A stretch of DNA of 64,000 nucleotides from Stenotrophomonas panacihumi (GTDB lineage: Bacteria; Pseudomonadota; Gammaproteobacteria; Xanthomonadales; Xanthomonadaceae). Location: contig NZ_LLXU01000098.1 in the NCBI RefSeq assembly GCF_001431645.1, positions 1 to 64,000 on the forward strand, written 5' to 3'. Under the pieces are notes generated by a model. The model saw only the letters and a list, made by a program, of their open reading frames with translations, searched no databases and had not been told where the DNA came from. A program made the position numbers and the translations under genes. Shown piece by piece: positions 58,001 through 64,000 of the stretch; within the stretch, counting starts at the first letter, position 1; each line of letters begins with the position of its first letter.

Positions 58001-60498
58001 ACGCCTGTGACCGGCGCGGAGTGCGATACCAGTCCCTGGTTACTATCCTTGACGTTCATCGCCTGCAGGCAATAGCCGCACTCAAACTCCGCGTATGCAA
58101 GTCCTCGCCGGCTACGCAGCCAACTCTGTTGCTGTTGGGCCCCAGCTGCGTCACCTGCGCGCTTCATTGCCTCCATCGCCACGACCCTCGTCTGATATCG
58201 CGAAATGTCGTCCATATAGGGCAGCACCGAGCGCTGCGCAGCCGCGACATCGCCTGCGTTCAAGGAAATCCACGCGTCAGCGACGGCGGATAGCTCATTG
58301 AATACGCGATTGCCCCCGAGTCCGGGAAGCTTCTTGGCCCGAGCGGAGATTTCAGAGAGCAGTTGCTTCGCAAGCTTGGTGTCGCCTTGGCGCGCTGCGA
58401 AGATTGCGACCGACAGGCCTAGATTTGCGTCATCGATTACGTCCCTGCTGCCTTCCTTGTCGAGCGCCGCCACGGACAACGCCCCAGACTTCCTCAGGCG
58501 CAGCTCCGGATCCATCTTCATGTTCGCCTCGGCGATGGCGACAAGGAATTGCGCACGTCGATAACTGAAAGCTTCCTTGTCTCCACTGACATCCAGGCCC
58601 GCCTGCGCGTACTGCAGTGCCTCCGCCCATCTTCCCTGATCGATTGCAACAGACGTACGCTCGATGCTTGCATGAGAGTCCGGGCCTTCAGTTCCGGAAA
58701 GCGCCTGCTCAGCCAGCGAGTAATCGCGCTTGGCTGCCGCCGCCATGGCGATGCGGCGACCGGAAGCCTGATAGCCAGCTGCTCTGGCCTGATTTGCAGC
58801 CGCTATGGCGCCATCGAAGTCGCCCAGTCCCAGTTTCACGCGTGCAAGCTGATCGAGCCCCACGCTGGGAAGGTCACTGGAAACACCCACTGCGTTGATT
58901 GAGTACGGGAGCGCCTCCTTGAAGCGATTCTCCCCCATCAACCGAATGGAGACATTATGCTGGGCCGGCGCATAGTCCGGATACATCGCCGCCATCTGCG
59001 TCCATGCTTCCAGTGCCTGGTCCTGCGCAAGCAATTCCTTGCTCCAGCCGTCCAGGTACATGGCCTCCCTGGGCGGAAGGCGCGAACTCAGGCTCTTGGC
59101 CGTTTCCAGCGCAGCCAGACCGGACTTGGAGTCATTGAGTACGAAATAGCAGCGAACTTGCGCCAACCACGCGAGTGCGAACTGCGGATCGAGTTCAATG
59201 GCCTTCCGGTAGAAGCCGATCGCCGTTTTGGTATCACCGTTGTCAAAGCGATCCTGTCCAAGGGCGTAGGCGCGCAACGCTTCGATACTCGAGGTTGTCA
59301 CTTCAGGCAATGGCCTTGAAGCCTTCGCGGTGATCGCGGCCTCTCCAAGACGCTCTCTCAGCTCGACGGTCACGGCATCAATCGCGCGCAAGCTCGCATC
59401 GCCACCCCGTCCTTCCGCGGAAACCACGAAGACATTTTCCTGGGTGGACGGATTCACAACTTCTACGCTGACTCGCGTATGGCCGCCGATATCAGCAACC
59501 GTCGGCATCAGTACGGCAACGGCGCCCGAACGCAAGGCGATCTCGGAAGCCAGTTCGCGGTTGACCAGCAAACCGGATGGATCCTTGCGCATCATCGTAA
59601 GCGCTTGGCGCGACCGCCGTTCACTCACAACATTCACATACCGCGACTGCTCAAGACTGATACGGAACGCCTGCTGCAACGAATCATCCAGCAGCGTATC
59701 GCCCGTGAGGTTGCGCATGTCCCCCACAACGACCCAGTCGCGCTCGGCGAACGCGATGGCAGGCTCCGGTCGCGTAAAAAACCACCCACCGACCACGATC
59801 GTCGCGACCACCGCCGCTTCAGCCACCAGCGCCGCCGGCCGCCGCCACAACGGGATATCGCGCCACGCCTTCGGCGTGCTCTTCGGCGCGCGCAGCGGGG
59901 TCAGGCCGATCTCGCCGACCTCGTACACCTCCATGCGCGTCGGCATGCCCTTGAAGCGCCAGTGCCCGTGCGACTTCCACAGCAGCCGCTCGCCGCGTTC
60001 GCCCAGCTCGCGCGAAGCGCGCTGCGTCAACGATTCGGCCACTGCCGAGAGCAGGATCTGTCCCGGCCGCGCCAACGCCATCAGGCGCGCGGCCACCGGC
60101 TTGGCCAGGCCCTCGACTTCCAGCGGCTTGGCGCCGATCTGCACGGCCTCCTCGCTGTTGCGCCAGGTCAGCACCTCGCCCACGTGCAAACCGGCGCGCG
60201 CCAGCAGGCGCAAACCGCGGGCATGGCCGAGCTCGCGCAGGCCTTGCTGGTAATCCAGTGCGAAGCCCAAACCGTCGATGGGGCGCTCGAACAACAGCAG
60301 CAGGCCATCGGATCGGTCGATCAGGCGCCCGCGCGATTGCTGCTGCAGGCGCAGCACCAGCGTGTCGTGTTCGCGAAAGAGTTCGGCGGCGGCGGCATCG
60401 CCCAGGCGTTCGACCAGTTCGGTCGAATCGCACAAATCGGTCAGCAGCAGCGTGCGCAGCTGCGGGGAATCGGCCAGGGGTTGCGGAACACCATCCAT
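57988..60498 (-). CDS. Cyclase-homology/TPR membrane protein (putative peptide modification system cyclase)
   Basis: An 836-residue protein. Residues 10-195 form a class III nucleotidyl-cyclase homology domain: LLLTDLCDST with metal Asp21, IDRSDGLLLLF with Asp64, RAGLHVGEV. The catalytic Asn of the VNLAARL motif is replaced by Pro134 (AKPVAARL), although Arg138 remains, so cyclase activity is doubtful. A transmembrane helix spans 221-242. Residues 255-400 resemble a FlgO/TolB-like domain, and the rest is TPR-like helices. From memory it fits TIGR04510, found with modified-peptide precursors. The N-terminal part is GC-rich, the rest AT-richer. It starts 26 bases after the GGDEF gene. Confidence 0.82.
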   Translation of the reverse strand: MDGVPQPLADSPQLRTLLLTDLCDSTELVERLGDAAAAELFREHDTLVLRLQQQSRGRLIDRSDGLLLLFERPIDGLGFALDYQQGLRELGHARGLRLLARAGLHVGEVLTWRNSEEAVQIGAKPLEVEGLAKPVAARLMALARPGQILLSAVAESLTQRASRELGERGERLLWKSHGHWRFKGMPTRMEVYEVGEIGLTPLRAPKSTPKAWRDIPLWRRPAALVAEAAVVATIVVGGWFFTRPEPAIAFAERDWVVVGDMRNLTGDTLLDDSLQQAFRISLEQSRYVNVVSERRSRQALTMMRKDPSGLLVNRELASEIALRSGAVAVLMPTVADIGGHTRVSVEVVNPSTQENVFVVSAEGRGGDASLRAIDAVTVELRERLGEAAITAKASRPLPEVTTSSIEALRAYALGQDRFDNGDTKTAIGFYRKAIELDPQFALAWLAQVRCYFVLNDSKSGLAALETAKSLSSRLPPREAMYLDGWSKELLAQDQALEAWTQMAAMYPDYAPAQHNVSIRLMGENRFKEALPYSINAVGVSSDLPSVGLDQLARVKLGLGDFDGAIAAANQARAAGYQASGRRIAMAAAAKRDYSLAEQALSGTEGPDSHASIERTSVAIDQGRWAEALQYAQAGLDVSGDKEAFSYRRAQFLVAIAEANMKMDPELRLRKSGALSVAALDKEGSRDVIDDANLGLSVAIFAARQGDTKLAKQLLSEISARAKKLPGLGGNRVFNELSAVADAWISLNAGDVAAAQRSVLPYMDDISRYQTRVVAMEAMKRAGDAAGAQQQQSWLRSRRGLAYAEFECGYCLQAMNVKDSNQGLVSHSAPVTGVALP

Positions 60499-60524
60499 CG
60501 CGCGATCTCCTGTTCGCCCAATGC

Positions 60525-61562
60525 TCAGACCACCGAGGACGCCGTTTCCAGCCCGTGCAGGCGGTTTCCGCCTAGCCGCTTGGCTTCATACAGCGCGCTG
60601 TCCGCACGCGCATACCAATCGTTCCAGCTGCCGCCATTGGTGTCCAGGTGGGCGATGCCGATGCTCACCGGGCAGATCTGCGGCGCACCGTCGATCGTGA
60701 GCTGCGCCTGCACGTTGCGCAGGATGCGCTCGGCCAGCGGGCGCAGGCCCTCGGCATCCGTGCTGGCGACGAACACGCAGAACTCGTCGCCACCCAGGCG
60801 GCAGGCCAGGTCGTCGCCGACCAGTACCGAACGCAGGATGTGCGCGACGTTCTGCAGCACGCGGTCGCCGGTGAGGTGGCCGTGTTCGTCGTTGACGCGC
60901 TTGAAGCGGTCGCAGTCGATCAGCAGCAGGCCGTTGCCCGGGCGACGCCCCGCACGGCGGCATTCCTGCAGGTGCAGGGTCAGGCCGCGGCGGTTGTACA
61001 GGCCCGTGAGTTCATCCGTGCGGATCAGCTCTTCGGTCTGGTTGAGCTGGTGCGAGGTCGCGTAGAGGTTGTCCAGCGCCTCTTCCAGGTCATGGTTGCG
61101 GCGGCGCAGCTGGCGGATCAGCAGTTGTTCGTTGTTGACCACGCGCACGATCGAACGGCGCAGGAAATGCGCGGTCAGTGCGGGATCGTGGTCCACCAGC
61201 TTCTGGAAATCCGCGTGGTCCAGTTCGATGAGTTCGCAATCGCTGGCGGCGGTGGCGTCCGCACTGCGCGGATGGTCGCCGATCAACAGGCCGAGCTCAC
61301 CGAAGAATTCGCCGGCGCCCATGTGCTTGATGACGAGGTCTTCGCCGAAATCCAGGTCGACCGTGCCGCTGACGACGATGAACATCTGCGTGCCGATGTC
61401 GCCGCGACGAAACAGGTGATGGCCGGAAGATACCGTGCGCGTGCGACCGAAGCGCGCGAACAGCGCAGTCTCGGCAGGCTCAAGCACCGCATGCGTGGCA
61501 TCCGGCTGGCTCGCACGTACGTTGAGGTCGGGCACTCCAGGCCCCACGCTGGCGCAGTTCAT
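60525..61562 (-). CDS. cNMP-binding/GGDEF diguanylate cyclase
   Basis: A 345-residue cytoplasmic signalling protein. Residues 30-130 are a cyclic-nucleotide-binding domain with an intact phosphate-binding cassette (FFGELGLLIGDHPRSADATA, 87-106). A helical linker follows, then a GGDEF domain with GGDEF at 257-261, so it should make c-di-GMP. The RxxD inhibitory site is absent (VGDD instead). This domain order is that of XC_0249 of Xanthomonas campestris, which binds cGMP and is encoded next to a guanylate cyclase gene. Here a cyclase homologue follows by 26 bases. ATG 61562 chosen over a GTG 17 codons upstream. Confidence 0.9.
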   Translation of the reverse strand: MNCASVGPGVPDLNVRASQPDATHAVLEPAETALFARFGRTRTVSSGHHLFRRGDIGTQMFIVVSGTVDLDFGEDLVIKHMGAGEFFGELGLLIGDHPRSADATAASDCELIELDHADFQKLVDHDPALTAHFLRRSIVRVVNNEQLLIRQLRRRNHDLEEALDNLYATSHQLNQTEELIRTDELTGLYNRRGLTLHLQECRRAGRRPGNGLLLIDCDRFKRVNDEHGHLTGDRVLQNVAHILRSVLVGDDLACRLGGDEFCVFVASTDAEGLRPLAERILRNVQAQLTIDGAPQICPVSIGIAHLDTNGGSWNDWYARADSALYEAKRLGGNRLHGLETASSVV

Positions 61563-61853
61563 CCCCACATCCTTGGCCGGCGGGCTCTGCCGGTCGATCT
61601 TTGATATTAGCACCTTAAGAAAGTGTTCATCGTGACGTCACACGCAATCTCATGTAACGTGAGAACGCATGTGCGCCGTGCCGCTCGGGTTTCACTAACG
61701 CCGTCAAATCCCGCGCGGTCAACAAAAAAGAGGCCCGGGTTGCCCCGGGCCCGGCCCCTCCCGAGGGCCGATCAAACGCCTGCACCGCGTGTGGCATGCC
61801 GCCCCCGGCGGCGGCCCCTCTCAGCCGGCCGGGGTCGGCGCGCCGCGGCGCGG
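61563..61853. other. Intergenic region between the GGDEF gene and aceA
   Basis: A 291-base gap. It holds the promoter of the GGDEF gene, in the AT-rich stretch around 61600-61670, and the aceA terminator at 61724-61751, followed by more GC-rich dyads up to the aceA stop. No gene was seen. Confidence 0.6.
61724..61751 (-). terminator. Terminator of the aceBA operon
   Basis: GGCCCGGG (61732-61739) and CCCGGGCC (61744-61751) form an 8-bp stem with a four-base loop; on the minus strand it is followed by TCTTTTTT. A strong intrinsic terminator about 100 bases past the aceA stop. Confidence 0.85.
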
Positions 61854-63146
61854 TCAGGCGGCCTTCTCACCGTGGAACTGTTCTTCCTCGGTCGAACCGG
61901 TCAGGGCGGTGGTCGAAGACTGGCCCTGCTGGATGGCCTGGGTCACTGCATCGAAGTAGCCCGTGCCGACCTCGCGCTGGTGCTTCACCGCGGTGAAGCC
62001 CTTCTCGGCGGCGGCGAACTCGGCCTCCTGCAGCTCGACGAAGGCGCTCATCTGGCGGCGGGCGTAGCCGTGGGCCAGGTTGAACATCGAGTAGTTCAGC
62101 GAGTGGAAGCCGGCCAGGGTGATGAACTGGAAGCGGTACCCGTAGCGGGCAATCTCCTTCTGGAACTTGGCGATCGTCGCGTCGTCCAGGTTCTTCTTCC
62201 AGTTGAAGCTCGGCGAGCAGTTGTAGGCCAGCAGCTTGCCCGGGAACTTGGCGTGGATCGCCTCGGCGAACTTGCGCGCGAACTCCAGGTCCGGCTTGCC
62301 GGTCTCGCACCAGATCAGGTCGGCATACGGCGCATACGCCAGGCCGCGGCTGATCGCCTGGTCCAAACCCTTGCGGGTCTTGTAGAAGCCTTCGACGGTG
62401 CGCTCGCCGGTGGTGAACGGCTGGTCGGTCGGGTCGATGTCGCTGGTCAGCAGGTCGGCGGCCTCGGCATCGGTACGGGCGACCAGCAGCGTCGGCACGC
62501 CCATCACATCGGCCGCCAGGCGCGCGGCGTTGAGCTTCTCGATCGCCTCGCGGCTGGGCACCAGCACCTTGCCGCCCATGTGGCCGCACTTCTTCACCGA
62601 GGCCAGCTGGTCCTCGAAGTGCACGCCGGCGGCACCGGCCTCGATCATCCCCTTCATCAGTTCGAAGGCATTGAGCACGCCGCCGAAGCCGGCTTCGGCA
62701 TCGGCCACGATCGGCTGCAGGAAGTCGACCTCGTCCTTGCCCTCGGCGTGGTGCAGCTGGTCGGCGCGCAGCAGGGTGTTGTTGATGCGCTTGACCACCG
62801 CCGGCACCGAATCGGCCGGGTACAGCGACTGGTCCGGATACATCTGCCCAGCCAGGTTGGCGTCGGCGGCCACCTGCCAGCCGGACAGGTAGATGGCGTT
62901 GAGGCCGGCCTTCACCTGCTGCATGGCCTGGTTGCCGGTCAGCGCGCCCAGCGCGTTGACGAAGTCCTTTTCATGCAGGTACTTCCACAGCTTCTCGGCG
63001 CCGAGCCGGGCCAGCGAGTGCTCCACGTGCACGGTGCCGCGCAGGCGCACGACGTCTTCGGCGCTGTAGTGGCGGGTGATCCCTTCCCAGCGCGGGTTGG
63101 TGTCCCAGTCGTGCTGGATCTGTTCGGCGGTCGGCAGCTTGCTCAT
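61854..63146 (-). CDS. aceA: Isocitrate lyase
   Basis: A 430-residue AceA, the first enzyme of the glyoxylate shunt, cleaving isocitrate to succinate and glyoxylate. [13 protein letters not shown] carries the catalytic Cys187. [53 protein letters not shown] and [16 protein letters not shown] are all conserved. ATG 63146. It follows aceB on the same strand, 57 bases apart. Confidence 0.98.
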   Translation of the reverse strand: MSKLPTAEQIQHDWDTNPRWEGITRHYSAEDVVRLRGTVHVEHSLARLGAEKLWKYLHEKDFVNALGALTGNQAMQQVKAGLNAIYLSGWQVAADANLAGQMYPDQSLYPADSVPAVVKRINNTLLRADQLHHAEGKDEVDFLQPIVADAEAGFGGVLNAFELMKGMIEAGAAGVHFEDQLASVKKCGHMGGKVLVPSREAIEKLNAARLAADVMGVPTLLVARTDAEAADLLTSDIDPTDQPFTTGERTVEGFYKTRKGLDQAISRGLAYAPYADLIWCETGKPDLEFARKFAEAIHAKFPGKLLAYNCSPSFNWKKNLDDATIAKFQKEIARYGYRFQFITLAGFHSLNYSMFNLAHGYARRQMSAFVELQEAEFAAAEKGFTAVKHQREVGTGYFDAVTQAIQQGQSSTTALTGSTEEEQFHGEKAA

Positions 63147-63203
63147 CGCGGTACTCCAGGTAGTGGGGTGGAACGTGGAAAGGCGAAGGGAATCCGCCGG
63201 CGC

Positions 63204-64000
63204 TCAGTCGATGCGCTGGTAGGCGGGCAGGGTCAGGAAGTCGGCCAGGGTGTCGCCGCGGCTCAAGGTGTCGAGCAGCGCGATGGCCTCGGCGATGCGC
63301 GCCCCGCCCGGCAGCTTGTCGGTAGGCCCCAGGCGGGCCGGCAGGTTGCGCAGCGTGGATTCGAGCAGGGCCAGGTCGATGGCGGTGCCGTCATCCAGGC
63401 GCTGCCCGGGGTGGTGCAGCCACTGCCAGATCTGCGCGCGGCTGATCTCGGCGGTCGCCGCGTCCTCCATCAGGTGGTGGATCGGTACGCAGCCGTTGCC
63501 GTCCAGCCACGCGGCCAGGTAGCGCACGCACACCTCGACATTGCCCTCGAAGCCGGCGCGGGTGATGGTGCCGGGCGACGGGGCGATCAACGTGTCGCGG
63601 TCGGCCTGCACGTCCGGGCGCAGCACGCCGTGCTGGTTCGGGCCGGGCATGTGCTCGTCGAAGATCGCGCGCGCCACCGGCACCAGCGCCGGATGCGCGA
63701 CCCAGGTGCCGTCATGCCCGGCGGTGACTTCGCGCAGCTTGTCGGCGCGCACGCGGGCCATCGCCTGCTCGTTGGCGGCCTCGTCGTGGTTGATCGGAAT
63801 CTGCGCGGCCATCCCGCCCATCGCATGCGCGCCGCGACGGTGGCAGGTCTTGATCAGCAGCTCCGAGTAGGCCTTCAGGAACGGCTGGGTCATGGTGACC
63901 TGGCCCCGCTCGGGCAGGATGCGGTCGGCATGGCCGCGGAAGGTCTTGAGGTAGGAAAAGATGTAATCCCAGCGCCCGCAGTTCAGGCCGACGATGCGCT
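63204..64000 (-). CDS. aceB: Malate synthase A (partial, N-terminus outside window)
   Basis: The C-terminal half, at least 265 residues, of malate synthase A; the frame continues past the right edge. LNCGRWDYIFSYLKTFRGHADRILPERGQVTMTQPFLKAYSELLIKTCHRRGAHAMGGMAAQIPI is highly characteristic. The catalytic region continues with HPALVPVARAIFDEHMPGPNQ. A shorter reading from an internal Met at 63893 is not the real start. It condenses glyoxylate with acetyl-CoA to malate, completing the shunt with aceA. Confidence 0.96.
   Translation of the reverse strand, partial: RIVGLNCGRWDYIFSYLKTFRGHADRILPERGQVTMTQPFLKAYSELLIKTCHRRGAHAMGGMAAQIPINHDEAANEQAMARVRADKLREVTAGHDGTWVAHPALVPVARAIFDEHMPGPNQHGVLRPDVQADRDTLIAPSPGTITRAGFEGNVEVCVRYLAAWLDGNGCVPIHHLMEDAATAEISRAQIWQWLHHPGQRLDDGTAIDLALLESTLRNLPARLGPTDKLPGGARIAEAIALLDTLSRGDTLADFLTLPAYQRID

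Noticed and set aside
61016..61604. Plus-strand frame opposite the GGDEF gene
   Set aside because: The translation is low-complexity and the minus strand shows clear cNMP-binding and GGDEF domains.

Overview
The window is a stretch of a high-GC gammaproteobacterial chromosome, most likely from the Xanthomonadaceae/Lysobacteraceae (Lysobacter, Luteimonas, Stenotrophomonas or Xanthomonas relatives). The pointers are a TonB-dependent receptor of the Xanthomonas/Caulobacter type, a two-cysteine OhrR, a cNMP-binding/GGDEF protein beside a cyclase homologue (an arrangement described in Xanthomonas), and a putative modified-peptide cassette of a kind known mainly from this family. No tRNA, rRNA, CRISPR array, transposase or prophage gene was recognised.

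Layout. 1-759 has no convincing gene; it holds a perfect 100-bp inverted repeat with terminators and a candidate small RNA between the arms. 760-19032 is mostly housekeeping: mnmG, a gamma-carbonic anhydrase, ilvD, pncA, purU, an old-yellow-enzyme reductase, a sirtuin, an MFS/LysR divergent pair, tatD and hrpB. 19086-29342 is a sugar-acid catabolic locus: TonB receptor, SDR dehydrogenase, 2-keto-3-deoxygalactonate kinase, a fused KDPGal aldolase-lactonase, a DapA-family enzyme, an enolase-superfamily dehydratase, an MFS importer and an IclR regulator. A shared palindrome, TTGCTA-N3-TAGCWA, lies before the divergent catabolic genes and before the importer, with a half-site before the regulator. 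29424-44477 is a patchwork of redox enzymes, transporters and regulators (rluE, aldo/keto reductases, LysR pairs, ohr/ohrR, zapE, a MerC-like protein with a Zur-like box). 44479-49973 holds a secreted nuclease, a membrane cytochrome c and a Fur-boxed PepSY operon. 49981-55519 is a TetR regulator divergent from a short leucine-degradation operon (isovaleryl-CoA dehydrogenase and both methylcrotonyl-CoA carboxylase subunits).

55529-61562 is the most unusual part. Three paralogous precursor-like peptides of about 100 residues sit with a SagB-like FMN dehydrogenase, a large cyclase-homology/TPR membrane protein, and a cNMP-binding GGDEF protein just upstream of the latter. Base composition drops in this segment, and the cyclase/TPR gene is itself mosaic. 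It looks like a RiPP-type peptide-maturation cassette of unknown product, without a YcaO, placed between core-metabolism operons. The window ends with the glyoxylate shunt: aceA, and aceB running off the right edge.

Start codons were chosen from Shine-Dalgarno spacing, overlap with neighbours and family N-termini. All family assignments come from reading motifs, not from database searches.
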